Assembly: GCF_014529535.1 (NCBI RefSeq)
Contig: NW_023503493.1
Location: 22,584,334 to 22,648,333, forward strand
Direction: 5' to 3'
Length of the DNA stretch: 64,000 bases
Source of the DNA: Bradysia coprophila
Taxonomy: Eukaryota; Arthropoda; Insecta; Diptera; Sciaridae
The translations under genes were made by a program, and so were the position numbers. Under the pieces are notes generated by a model, which saw nothing but the letters and a program-made list of their open reading frames with translations, ran no database searches and was not told the DNA's origin. The stretch's first letter is position 1. The number at the start of each line of letters is the position of its first letter. Positions 34,341 through 48,500 of this stretch are shown one piece after another.

Positions 34341-35604
34341 ACTATTTTGCAGTTGAACTAAAATTATAATAAAGAATGTTTTCTCACTGCAATTTTATAA
34401 GAACAGTTAAAATATTACTTAAAATTTGTTGAGATCATACTGTGGTGTCATACGAAAATTTTTGTGATTTGACTAAAATATCTACGTTAGATTACGTGAA
34501 GTTAAACACTTTAGTTGTGGTGAAAATTCAACATTTTAATTGTGTGTGTAGCAATGTTTCCAATACTGAAATTCGAATGAAAGAAGCCGAAACAATCAAT
34601 CCGGTCATCAACAATTTTGAAAATTGAATGAAAATTTTACTAACTGAAACATCATCCTATCATGCTTATTCGCTGCAGCTACATTTTGCTAAATGCAGCA
34701 AAATCAGTAAAGGACAAATAATTTTCAGAAAATGCATTCCAAATCTTCTATGTCTATTTCAGCATTAGTCAAGCCATTATAGTGTCATAGAGTGGACAAA
34801 TTCATAATTCGAGCGCAAATGTGAATCTTATCTGAATGAGCGTTTTCCGGCCGTTATCACTTGTAAAATGTTCTTAATCACCCAATATCCTATCATTCAA
34901 AATGTTCACGAGATAATAATTGTGTAGGCACAAGTTTAAGTAGAAATGTTGATTAACGGCTTTCACCTCTAAACTTTTGATATTAACTATGGCGGCAGAA
35001 TCACGAAAATTAAATAATTTTCAAAATTAAAATATTCAAATTTCAGATTGGCAATACGTAGGAAGAGGAGACAGCGTATTTATCGACATAGAATTAATAG
35101 GTTCATCTGAAGTATTGATTGTATTTCAATTTAAAAGACAACGTTTGAAGAGTGTTTCGTTTTGCTGATTGGTGACAGTCTTGGGTGCTTAATATTGCCA
35201 TCAGTAATAAACGTTCGTACAGCTTTGTAGACTGAAACTTAAATTCTATTCGTAAAACACCTGATATCGTCTCGTGTCAACAATCAAAACGATTTTTAAT
35301 TAAAATCGTGTACTTACCTGTATGTATACATTGTGTACCATATCGCCATACAATATAAAGACACAATGAATTGGTCTCGCATGCGAATAGTAGAAATCCA
35401 AACCACTAAAATGTTACCGATTGTAAAGCTTATTTTATAGAGCCACCTGTACGTCATTGTTAACATCACTGCAGTAAGTTTCCACTTCATAGGGGAGAGC
35501 GAAGTAATAACGAAATCATTTTATTGGTTGAATTGAATTCTTTGGTTTATGTTTTGTAAAAAATTTATTTCCAACTATGAGACTTGCAACTAAACAATAA
35601 TTTG
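34341..35604. other. Intergenic stretch without a recognised gene
   Basis: Apart from the polyadenylation signal at 34368, no exon or repeat is convincing. Confidence 0.4.
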
Positions 35605-36010
35605 TTAAGAGGTTCCGAGCCTACGCTGGAATTGTAGCCTACATTTCTGCGTTTCGAAATTTTTGATCGCTGATATCTTTTTACGAGAGCCCTTTTTGAA
35701 AAATGTACGACCACATTTTCGAGTAAAAATATGTCAGCTTTGAATAAAAAATAAAATTGTCTGTGAAAGTTTTATGAGCTTTGAGAAAACTGTACCGATG
35801 CCCCAAATTTGCATCAAAGGTACACTTTTCTCAAAGCACATGGAACTTTCACAGACAATTTTATTTTTTATTCAAAGCTGACATATTTTTACTCGAAAAT
35901 GTGGTCGTACATTTTTCAAAAAGGGCTCTCGTAAAAAGATATCAGCGATCAAAAATTTCGAAACGCAGAAATGTAGGCTACAATTTCAGCGTACGCTCGG
36001 AAGCTCTTAA
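35605..36010. repeat. Near-perfect 406-bp foldback element
   Basis: Arms of about 192 bp (35605-35796 and 35819-36010) enclose a 22-bp loop and differ at only a few positions, mostly at the outer ends (TTAAGAGGTTCCGAGC versus the complement of GCTCGGAAGCTCTTAA). It lies 300 bp past the nompC stop codon, between two convergent genes. Confidence 0.9.
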
Positions 36011-36307
36011 ATGTTCCATTAATATGTTAACAATAAAAATGAGATTTCGGTCATTTGCATTTTTAACATATTTTTTAATGAAAGATGGTCGTTAAAGACG
36101 ATAAAGTGCTTCAAAACTTATAAAATCTATGGTACAAGATCTAGGATGGAGCGCTATTTTCATATTTAATTTAATTTTTTTTAGATATAATTACCAGGCA
36201 CAACACTTTTAGACATTTTCATTTTTAAAAATAATTTACCGTAATTTCCACTAAATTTATTTACAATTTCCATAGAAGACGTTTTCTGTTTTATTTTATC
36301 AATAAAT

Positions 36308-36576
36308 CTACACTTGATTACCCATAGCATTTGCATTTACATTGTTCCCGATTTGCGCGGCAGGTGCTGCCTGCTGTGCATCCGATGTATGTGACGCATT
36401 ATCTTCAGAGTCACGCATCGATCCCGTATCCTCCGTATCGCCACCATTCAATGCACGATATTTCTTAGCAATTGCCTCCCAATCGGCAACATTTTCAATG
36501 CGAGTTGTGGGCGGTTGTGCGAAACTCATTTGAGAACCGAGTGGAGACAGGTGGACCACAGACAAGGCGACAGAGT
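36308..36576 (-). CDS. nompC: nompC last coding exon
   Basis: It starts at a CACCAG acceptor, encodes HLSPLGSQMSF and IENVADWEAIAKKYRAL as in fly NompC, then an Asp/Ser-rich tail, and stops at TAG (36308-36310). AATAAA (complement at 36290-36295) follows within 20 bp. Confidence 0.93.
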
Positions 36577-39500
36577 CTGGTGTTTTTGTTAGATAGAAAT
36601 TTGGTTTGATTAAATGTGGAAAATGAATGTTGAGTTAAAATCAATAGTATTTGGGGAGGACGTGTGTTCAGTGTCATAATATGTGTGTTGTATAGCTGGC
36701 TTTCTACATAAATTCAACTCCAATCCTTGATAAACTGTGTATCCTCAACTAGAAGCACAAAATTTACGAAAAACGTCTACTCAAGTTGTGTGTACCAATG
36801 CTAGATATTAAACTTTTGTACTATCGAAACGATAGTGTGTCATATTTAATGATGTTCTTTGTTTGTGTCAAAAATGCAAAGGATTTTATGTGACGGTGGA
36901 GTGATTTCTTGACACTCCATGCATATCGTTTATGTAGGCAATATTTTATACGGTTCATACGACAAAATAAATTAAATTTTAAAATATCTAAAAAGCTCAT
37001 GCGCTAAATGCAAACCTTTTGGAGCCACCTGACCTTTCTTAACTTTCGACAACCATTTTGCGCCAGCTTTCGATCGCGGACTGGACTGACGTGCTCCCAT
37101 CATATTTACCAAACTATGACGCTTCTTGCGTTTCATTCGGGTCTACGGATAGAAACAGAACGTTAGTATATGTTGTACTAATGGTAAATATACCCCATAT
37201 GTTCTAAATATGTAAGTTGTACCTTGCAAGCGTCCAATAGCCACATAAACCATGTTGTTATCAAATTTAGAGGTGATGGAGCTGTGGTTGTTCGATGCAT
37301 GTTTCGAATTAGTTTTGATAATCCGAACTTCCATTCGATGTCGCTTTGAGCCTAAGTGTTGTCGATTGTTTTATGAGAGAGTTGTTAATAAAAGTAATAG
37401 CCGACGTTCTCAGTGAAAAATGATGTTCAGTATATATACTGTTTCAAATATCGATGGCTTACGATTGCGCTGTTTCATTTTGTTAATACTCTCAAATCAG
37501 AACGTAAGTTGAAGTAAAAATTATTTAGTTGGACATCACCCGAGTATTAGAGAAATTGGCAGTTGATAGAAAGTAATTTAGAGTTCGGCAACGCACTTCA
37601 AGCAAAAGTGGTACTCTAAATAGGGTACTGAAACTTGACAGTGATCCATACAAAATTTTACACTGTAAATAGAGTGGGGATAAAATTTCATACAAAATAG
37701 TACTCTATTTGGCAGCTGTCATTAATAGCACTTCTGCTTGAAGTGCGTTGAGTTCGGTCATAAAGCATGTGATCGCGGGGATCGAAAAATTTACTCCTAT
37801 AGCAAGTGAGAAAGCAGAAAGTACCGAATAAATAGAGGTCCAAAAACAATAATGCTCACGCTCACACTGTAGGTTTGTCCCTAAAAACGAGTAGTGTGTG
37901 GACCTGCACTGTAACAAAAGTGTTCTGGATGTATATTTTTGCGGGATACGCATTTTTTTTAAATGTTGTACGTTGTACGTATGAATCACGATTAACTGAC
38001 TCGTCTAACTTGCTGTAACACTTTTTTCGTCAAGTGCCAATTTCTATTACAAGATGATGTGCAAAAAACATTTCCGGTATTCGAATGTCTCCTCAACAAA
38101 TATTAACAACTATACTCTTTCGATGGATATTAGTTTTTAAGTTTTCATAAAATAAACAATGTATAGAAGAGCCAACAGAGGTTGAAGTCGTCAATTCTCA
38201 AATATAGGTAAAATTTTTGTGCAATTTTGGTGATGAATAAAATTGATGTTTGTAAGGCATGCTCTGTGTGAGAACGTTCTTGCTCCAATATATTCTGTTC
38301 TGACTAGAGTGAGGCATTGTATTACTGAGCCGAAGCCGAGATAATCACAAAGCAACACAAAAACCAGTCAATTTGAAAAGTTATTGTCAAGTACATTGTG
38401 AGCTATTTTACATGTTTGCTTTATGCGATCGAAAAAATAATGTCGATTTACTGCCTTCCCCATGCGAAAGTTGACTATTGCATAGCAATTTGCCTCCTGC
38501 AAAAATGAGCGATTTTTGTGGAACATTTCCGGTTTATTTTTCGTGAATTTTTATGTGATATTCAACTTTTGCATGTGGTATGCGGTAAAACAGAATACAT
38601 TGAATGCTGTTAAATAATTCATTAATTCGGAAACAATTTTTTGATACTCACTATCTCCATTGTCCATTTTTTCGCCTTCCGATCGGATAAACAAGCTCAA
38701 CACTTGTCGAAAAGACAATTACCGAAGCTTGTTGCTCAAAACACACTTGGACTTGGTAGTTTGCTTTTATCACAAAATTGCAACCTCATGTAATGAATTA
38801 CTTTCACAGCATCCAATGTAACCAACTATTACTAGTCGCAAGGCCGCAACCATATAAAATTTATATTAAAAGAAAATGGTGTATAGTCTCTAGAATTAAT
38901 CTAAATTCGTAGTTTGGAATAAGCGTAGTATAGTTGTAAATGGCAGGATAGTTCGCGAAACTTTTACCAACATGTCGTCACTACCAAACCTAAAAAAATT
39001 GTTAGAAGCAATTCTCTACCTTGGAATCAAATTAAATAAATTTTCTTCGCTTCCAAAAACGTTTAACGCTACGTCATAAAACAATATACGATAAAAAGCT
39101 ACAAAAAATGATTGATAACTAAACGGCTCTACAATGATTTGCGTTTTGAGTGATTGTCTGGGGATCAATAATTATGGTAGATTTTATGCTTATTTCACGT
39201 TTCAAGATTTGGACTTGAAACGAAATTCTATATTGAAACTAAAAAGCCAAGAACACTACATCACTACAAAACTACAGATTGTACTAAATGATTTTGATTT
39301 TCAGTTATTTGCCAATGACCAATAATGTTACATACACATACAATTTGCTATCATTGATGCGGTCTCGTAGAGTTTCGTTGATCAAATTCACTTGAAATTT
39401 CATTTGTTCAAAGAAACTCTAACTTTGTTTGTTATGTGTATCATCGTGGTTTGCTGCATCTTGCTATGTAATTTATTGAATAACTAAAAGATGCATGGCT

Positions 39501-42500
39501 ACCATATACGATTGTTAGGACGATATATTAGCTAATTAGATTGCTTTTCGGGATGGTATCAATGCAATGAAAAATTGATAATTTTCTAGTCAGAAAAGAA
39601 AATTCAATTCTGTTAGGCAGAGCTCAATAATCTCATTGATTTAAAATATGAAGAAAGTCAATATAATAAGAGACAGGTACGGTAATTGTAACCAATACTT
39701 GAACATTTTATAGAAAACTTGTCTCGCTTCCCGTGCGTAAACACATCACCGATAGAAATATGTTCTGTTGGCCCATCGCGCATAGGCTCCTCTCTTTAAT
39801 ACAAGTAATGAAAATGGTTGATGATGATAGTCTTGAAAGGGGAAACAACTTTTCTTTTAATTGAATTTCTGTCATTCTTTGCTTTGAACTATAGATCGAA
39901 AAATCAGAAGTAGATGTTTCCCTGCCGAAGCCTCGTATATCCTGCTATTCAATAATGTTGGCAAGAATCGTTCAGAGTTAAATTATTAAAATATTTTTTG
40001 GCATCCTTATCCTCCCATACAATTACTGCATGAAGTTAGTCATCCTTATTTTGTAGTTTCATTGTGTCAAAGCTTCTTATTGCTATTTCTTTTTTTTTTG
40101 CGTTCGAAGGACGATGTTTCATTTATATTTGATCACTTAAAAAACTTGATTTACATTCGGCTCTCATCTGTTCTCAACAATGACGACAAAAATGACTGAT
40201 AATCACTGTACAGTGTTCTCCATTTATATATAGAGCAAAGTCTGTTAAATCTAATGAAGACATAGATTTTGTACGAAGTACTAGAAAAAATCTAAACGAC
40301 AGAAGTAGCAGATTAAATGATCTATGCTCGTACAATTTGTAAAAAGAGAAAATATTTGCTTGTAGAGATTCACCTTAGTTTTTCAAAATTTAAATAAATT
40401 ATTGGACCACCCGATAAATTAAATATCTTTGGATGAAGATAATTGAGTAGGAGCAAATGGCTCTCTTGAAAACCTGTTGGTAAATTTCAGTAAGTAAAAA
40501 AAACTGTCTGAATCAATAAGTTGTGTGCAGAATTTTTGGTGTGCATTCTAGGAATAGTTGTTATAGTTCTTTGAAAGCTCTATATTTGTGTATAATACAT
40601 GTTGAATAAGAATAAGGTACTGAATGAGAAGATAATTAAATTTGAAGAAAGCTATTAGTGTGGAATCGTCTCTAAACTCATTCACACATTAACATTTGTT
40701 TGGATCAGAGTTTTGGTTAGTCTTGAGAAGCAGGAACTGAGATCAAAGATCCTTACTCCCATTTAGTTAATTTTAAGATTAATTTTGCTTGTTCCATGGC
40801 ATGAAATTGTAGTTTACAAGAATATTCTGAAAAGTGCTTGCACTATACAATGTGAATTAGAATCGATTTTTTTTATTTGTCATCATCATCTGTCATCTTA
40901 CTCCTCGAGGGAGCAAGAGAGTCCAAAAATTATTTTAAAAATAAATTATTATTCAAATGGAAAAAATTTATGGGAAACTAACAAGAGTTTGAAAATATTT
41001 CTTTATATAGCAAAATGAAGTACAAGATTTCACCATTTTGTACCAAACAAAAGAATGTTGTAACTAATAAAAGTTACAGATTTAGTGATTATATTGTAAT
41101 GCACTTGCTGTTTGTAAAAGGGTTTGGTAAGAACTTTATAATCTTCACCAACTAACTTCCTGAAAGTTCTCTTTCAGTAAAATTTCACGTTAACAAATAA
41201 ATTAGCGAAAAAACAGAGCTTTTCCTTGGACAGGTTTTCGGAAAATCATTCAGGGTCATTTGAATTTCACACAAGGTTCAAAAGAAAATGCAAAAACTAA
41301 CTTTACCTAGTCTTTACCTAGTTACTTTGAATGCTGAACGGTGAATAAAAGGCAAAACTTGTATGTACATAAAATATTGTAGCATTTTTAATTGAATGTG
41401 TAAAAGAAAATATTTACAATTTGTCTGTGTACAATTAAGCTTGACGATCTTAGGCATCTCATTTTTTTTTTTTCAACACGAAAGAAAATTATTTGTGGCG
41501 CTGATTCCGTAGAATGTACGGTAGGTGCGCGTTTTTGTAGGTTTTCGTTAAATGTGTCAGCATTTTCTATTTTATGCCACAAAATCGCCCAGCTTAATCG
41601 GTTAGAAAGTGTGTGTATCAAAAATCAAATCTGTGTTTTAAACAAATAAATAAATAGAAAAATGTTTTATCACACGTGAGTAGTAGTATAAATACTGAAA
41701 AGCAAATTTAGTTTTAAATATTGTTTCACTGTTCATGATGTACGTTTTTTGCTGATGTTTTCATGTTCTTAATAGAAAATTCAATTGCAATTCTAATTCA
41801 TTATGGCTAACCTCTGAGCTCTTCAAACATTTTCCGATAAGTTTTATTCATAATGTTCATAAAAAGTAAAAATTGGTGCTCAATTTGTACAGTACGGCTC
41901 AATTTCTGTTTAATTTATATACCTGAATTCTTTGGTACGTATCAGACATCATAGCAATAAGTAGATTGATAAGGACTACAACTGAGACCAACATATAAAT
42001 GCCAAAAACAATTTTGAATAAATAATCTGTTTCTTCTGGCTGCGATCTCACAGTAGCTTGTATTATTTTATCGACTTGTGTTTGGTCTGTGGTCGTCTGA
42101 AGGGGGTTGCATTAGTTTTTATCAAAATTCGATTTTTTTTTAATTTTCAATAAATTCGATTTCTTAGAAAATATTTACTTGTCCAAACACAGCAAAAAAC
42201 AGCAATTCGAATGACACTATTGGATTCATGCGAACTGAAAGAACAAAAAACGATAATGATAATTACCTGAATACGTTGATATGTATCCGACATCATAGCA
42301 ATAAGTAGATTAATAAGTACAATAACGGAGACTAATAAATAGGTTCCAAAAATTATTTTAAATAAACTTTCGGTCCAGTCGGGACGAATATGTGGCATGG
42401 GATTTATATCGTCGGGTGTCGTCTGAATATTCGCGAAGTAGTTAGATTTAATATCTAATTTTAGTTTCAACAAATTCGATATTTTGTGTGACAATAATTA

Positions 42501-45500
42501 CTTGACCAAATACAGCAAAAAATAGTCGCTCAAACGCAACTATCGGTGTCATCTTTTCTGTAAAAATTTTAATTTATTTTGGGGCATGTTCTTTTTAACT
42601 CGAAGAACTCGGTGATGAATCCGTGCTTCCAATCGATGAATTGATTGGGGGGTGGTACAACACATATATTCATTCAAAATTCAGACAAAAATAAAATCAA
42701 AACAAAAGCAACAATGATTCAGTATAGCCACACTAAAGATAGTGCTGTAAAAGAACTCAACATTCAAAAATCATTTCATCCAGTGTGTGCCAAAATGATC
42801 GGTAAAAAATAATTCAAAACGAAAAAAATCAATCAAATGCAAAACAGACACAGCCCAATTTTCAATCCACATACCAACAAATAAAACCGTTTTCTAAAAA
42901 CATTGACCGCATTCCGTGATGATGACACGATAAACGTTGTCTGTGTTCCATTCCTTCCTCTAAATTAATTGCACATTTCAGTTCAGATTACGTAAAAAAT
43001 CCATCAATCCAAAAATTAAGAGAAAATTATCCAGCAAATTGGAACATGCGTTAGTGTAACTGCCAGATTTTTTTTTGGTTTGAAAACATATTTTTCTAAG
43101 AAACCAAAACAAAAAGAAAGTTTTGTCAGTAAAATAAATTATTTGGTCATTCATCATATCCATGTCTATGAAGCCTTTTTACTAAACTGAAGACACAAGA
43201 CAAGTCAAAATTATTATCAAAATCAAAATGTTTTTATTTATTAACTTTGTTCAGCCACAGTTTTGTCGAAGACACCAGTGAAACTATTATAAACACACAT
43301 CGATTTGACCATATTATAAATCAAAAAGCAAAAAAATTCAAATTGAAAAGGAAAATCTCATCGAACAACAACAACAAAAAATTTAATGTGTTGGATATGG
43401 TCAATTGTGTTCAATTTGGTGTGTTGTTTTCATGTTCCACTTACTATCTCGTTTATGCTTTCGTCGGAATTCAGTTAATGGCGCATATTGTTGCTCGTTC
43501 GTAACCGTTGTTGATTCTACTTCAACATCTACCTCTTTTTGATTCACAAATTGTTCAATAAGAGATTAGTAATTTGAATAATTTGTTAAAAAAAAAAAAA
43601 AACTAATTTTTAGACGAACATGCAATAGAGATTCACAATGTCTTAATTTTATTGGCATCCACATTAAAAAGGCAATTATTTCTAAGTTCTTTCTAGGTTT
43701 AACATGATTCAATTATTATTAGCTTTTGTATGGCAAGAATGTATGTGGGTACAAGAATGAGTACGACACGGTAGAGTTTAAATCCTCCTAAAACTGAGAT
43801 TTGCTTCGAAATCCTAGGTTGTCTAATTTTCCTGGCAATTCACGAATGAAAGTACGGTTCTCTTGAATTGTTATTTATCTGGAAGCAAGTTGAAAGGCCA
43901 ACTCAAAATAAGTGGGAAAGTTATCTGCTTCTTTATGATGGCTACTTAAGAGTTCATGTTATTTTGCATGAAAATGTTGATAGGTCACTTAAGAGTACAT
44001 GTGGTGTACAAGTTAATAATTTCTTGTACTGGCAGAATTAGAAATTATCTGTAGTTGCTTAAACCCATGCCTTCTTTCCTTCAACTTCAAAGATAGTGCA
44101 CTTCAGTTCGACACCTCCACGCCACTAACACAACCATTAATCGATTTATTAAATTAAGTTGTGAAAACATACTCCATACCCCATTCAATAATGCAACTGA
44201 GGTGCGAAAATAAACCCCAACTAAAAACGCGGCAACATTACAATCGCAGGTATTGCGTAATAGTTCGGAAGAAATGTTGTAATCGAGTAATATAGGGGTT
44301 ATCTGGGTTAGGTCATTATTGTGCGATTTGCATATTATAAATTTGGCAGAATTGCTATTCCTGTTAAGTTTGTCGTTCAGAGTAGATTGATTGTACAAGT
44401 TACTTGATAAACAAATAAGAATCATGAAGCTGTGTATTACTTTAGTCGTGATTGGTATACTTGGTGCATTTTCAGGTATATACCGAATATGCAATATATT
44501 AATAGTATATTTCAACATACCCCAATACACACAAGATGTGTGTGCACGCGCGGGCGAAGCCCAAGCGAAAACACACATCGAGTGTGTATTGGGGTATTTT
44601 GAAAGACATTTTTCTGTAATAGTGAGAGTGTGTTGGTGCATTCCTTCCCAACCGTTACTTTCCTTCTCGACCGTTTACTTTCCCTACCGACCGATTCATA
44701 TCATAGCTCACCAATACACTCTCACGTATACAGAAAATATTTTTATGAACTTTTGAATCGCTTGATTTTTAGGACCACAAACTGTGTCCGGGTAAGTACA
44801 ATTATCTATTTTATCTTGAATATTGTTGGTCGGTTGGATAAAAGAACTAGGTTCCATATTTCATGATTGTTTGTTTAGATGATTTTAGTAATGAGAGAAT
44901 GTTTCAATCACTCCTTTACAGACATATTGCGGAAATTGCGAAAAAGCTCACTGCTGCTATTTATGACGGTAATTATCTTAGATTTGAAGTGTTTTAAATT
45001 TCACTTAACTTTACCAAGGATGTACACGTACATCAGACTTTTCACCATACAGTTTCCACTGTACACGTGTACCGTGTACCCATAACACAAATATCAAAAG
45101 AAAATCCCTTTTGATAATTTTTATTTAAATTTGCCAAACGAGATATTTGGAAAATTTACCAAAAAAAAATTAATTTTTTTAGGAGACCTTGCGGCTGTTG
45201 AACGAAGCTAACGCTGAAAATGTGAACTCTTTAAATGATCTGGGAGAGAATACTTTGCATGTTGCCATTTCAATGAGTAAGCTGTAGCAAAACTGGCAAT
45301 TCAATTCTCAATTGCAGTCAAGGCAGTGAAATTTTGAGCATGAATTTGCCTCAACTGTTTTTCAGCTGATCCAAACATACAATCAAATCAAAACTCTTTG
45401 TACTTGTTTATACGGTTGAAACTGCAGCTGCTACACGCACACGCGTAGTAGCGGTGAATTTCGTATAAACAGTTTCGATTGTTTGTGTGGATCAGCTGAA

Positions 45501-48500
45501 AAACAGCAAATCCATACTGAAATTTCACTGCCTCTAACTGTATTTGAAGTGAAATTTCATATTTTCTTCTGAATTTCGTTCCATTTAGACAATGCCCAGA
45601 TTGTTGAGAAATTAATCCAAAGAGGTGCTAATGTCAATCATATTGCCCTGGATGGAAGGTCTGCCCTAGAAAAGGCCAGAGGTATGGACATTTCATTTTT
45701 CCGCTAAATTATTGTGACAAATAATTAAATCAATTAAAGGCAAAGCGGAAATAGAAGAATTGCTACGCAAACATGGAGCCCACTGAAAGCCGCTGACAGT
45801 CTGGCGAGCAACAAAATCTTTAACAGTTTAACACAAATGATATTGTTTTGACAACAGAATGATAATGTGATTTTACTCAGCTTAAATCTGAGTTTACTTT
45901 ATTCTAACCGATGATCAGTGGTGTTCGAATTTTCGCGAGTAGTCCTAAAGTGAACATATGGAAGCAACTACAGTTTAATTCTATTGACTCCTAGGACCAA
46001 ATGTCTTCAATTTTTTAAATCGAAAATTGAGATAGACTAAATCGTGAATTGCAACTATCTAAAGCTACCAAATTGCCCAAAGATTTTTTTTATTAGAACT
46101 GAAGGAGTCGTAGGTCAGCTTAAGAATAAAAGTCCAGTTTATCTTTATGGAAAGTCAGAAAGATTTAAATCCTGACACGTTCTACTCAAATTCGTTGACA
46201 GTACCTATATCTTAGACGAAAAATCTCGACGGAAAAATTATATGTTACCACTGAGGGTAGACATTCTAATTGTTACTTTACTATCAAAATAATACGTAAA
46301 CCACTTACCATCGCTAAAATACGTCGTCTTTCGATTTCTAAAGTTCTTTTCGAAATTCCTCGCTTCATCCGGTGCCATGTTTCGGAACGGCTGATTCAAT
46401 GCCACAATATGCATAGAAAATCCAAACACGAATATCGCCAATACAGCCAAAAATCTTGCTAAATCTTTCAGCAAATCGCCAATGATTATAGCCCAAGGTC
46501 CAAACAAATGATGAAATGACAAAAAGTCTAAAATCTGAACGCAAGCCAGTAAAAAAGACAAGGCAAAAAATTGATTTCGACAATAGAGAAGCGTCGGCCA
46601 GTACGCCGTCTGTACGTAAATCATTCCTGCTACGTGAACACCGACTCCGGCCATTCCGAATAGTAGCACTAACAGCTTTATCGACCCCAATCCACTTTTG
46701 TCGCTGGGATTGGTCAGTTCGAACAGTAGTAATCCACTTAACATTATCAACAGGCCCCATTCGTACCAATCTGTGAGAAGATAAAAAAAAATCGGGAAGA
46801 ATCAGTTGTCGTCGATTGTGAATTTATTGTTGAAACGGGTCTAACGTACATGGTGACAAACTGGGCCTCACTACGGGATACATTGGCGTTATGCCAACAA
46901 TCATAAGATGTAACATTAAAAATATGTGTGACGTCAGATACGACATGAACTTGATGATTGGAACTTTGTTATATTTGTGGCCCAACGGCAGGGTGAATAT
47001 TACCCAAACCGGTGGACAAATTATGAAAGCTATGAGTAGTAAAACTAACTTAAAACCGGACCAATTTAAGACTCCTCGCCAGAGTTCCTATATAGAGGGA
47101 AAAACAACATAATTCTTTGACTGTCCTCGAACGAAATGTTCTACAAATCAATTTTATAGATGCAGGTAGGTGAGTATACCTGTTAATTACCTGGAGATAT
47201 CTTTGTACAACGGTATGTGCAATGACTTCTTTCTGTTCATTTTCAATCAGAACATCTAAGAATTCCGTATTTCGGCGATCGGTGGCCGTAAGAATTTTGC
47301 CAGCCGAATCAGCACCCGCAGCAAGTGCTAAAAGCTCTGTTGCCATTGTTTCGCACTGTTTTCCAGCAGCGATTAAGTCTTTGGCTCGTTCTTTTTCCTA
47401 AAAGAATCAATAAATTTTCTCACTTGCTCAACCTACAACCATCATTCGGTTTCTAGAACTCTTTTCATACCTTAGTCGACAATTGAATATAAATATTAGA
47501 TAATTTGGCCGCTGTGTCAACGGGAGCTGGTGATACCAAGACAAATTCCTCGATCGGTTTGTTGTTGTGATTCTTCGACACAATCATCAAATTGTACACG
47601 AAGCGTTTATCTTCCATTAGTGCGTACGTGTCGTGCTCCTTATGCATAAGATATTTGAGAACGTTGTTGTGTCCTTCGGAAGCAGCGAACCATATAGGAG
47701 CGCAATTATAATTTGTCTCACTTTTCGGGGAAGCACCAGATTCACAAAGTAATTTCACAACATCCAAATGACCGGCCTTGAGGTTTTGATGAAACTTATG
47801 GTAAGAACTGGTGAAATTTTACCAGATAGCAATAAATACCTTGGCTGCACAATGAAGTGGAGTCCAGCCATTTTTGTCAGCAGCATTGATCTCTGCACCT
47901 TGACCCAATAAAATTTCTACCATTTGATAATGACCGTGCATGGCAGCTATATGTAGTCCGGTTTTCCCATGACGATCGATGCTTTGCAGTAACTCTGCCG
48001 ATCTACTCAACAGCAAACCGACCACAGACATATGTCCACCAAAGCAAGCCAAATGTAACGGATTGTATCCCTAAGAAGGTCAGACCATTTCCAAATATTG
48101 TAAGCAACTTTTGAAAGGACACCACTCACATTCTCTGTTGTCGCTGCATCCACTTGTACACCAGCTGAATTCAACAGAAGTCGCACAACATTTTCGTTGC
48201 CGCTGTAGGAAGCCAAATGTAAGGGTGTCATGCCTGATTCCGACCCTAATTCAGGTACCAAGGATTGTCCGCTCGGCGGATCTGACTTCACGGTTGCAGG
48301 TACGTTGGTTAGCAGTTCTCGAACGGTGTCTGCTTGTCCACTAAAAATTTTATGTCAATTGGGTGAAGTTGACAAAAATACCTTAAAATGAAGTGGATGT
48401 AAACTTACTAGTATGCTGCCACGTGCAGGGGAGTGAGTCCCAGTTTCTTACTAGATATTCGCAGGGAATTTGATGTTCTCATCACTTCCAAAACTGGACC

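Noticed and set aside
35781..36095. 104-codon plus-strand frame
   Set aside because: It is mostly the right arm of the 406-bp foldback element.
44087..44641. 184-codon minus-strand frame
   Set aside because: It crosses an inverted repeat and the first exon and intron of the ankyrin gene; no family resemblance.
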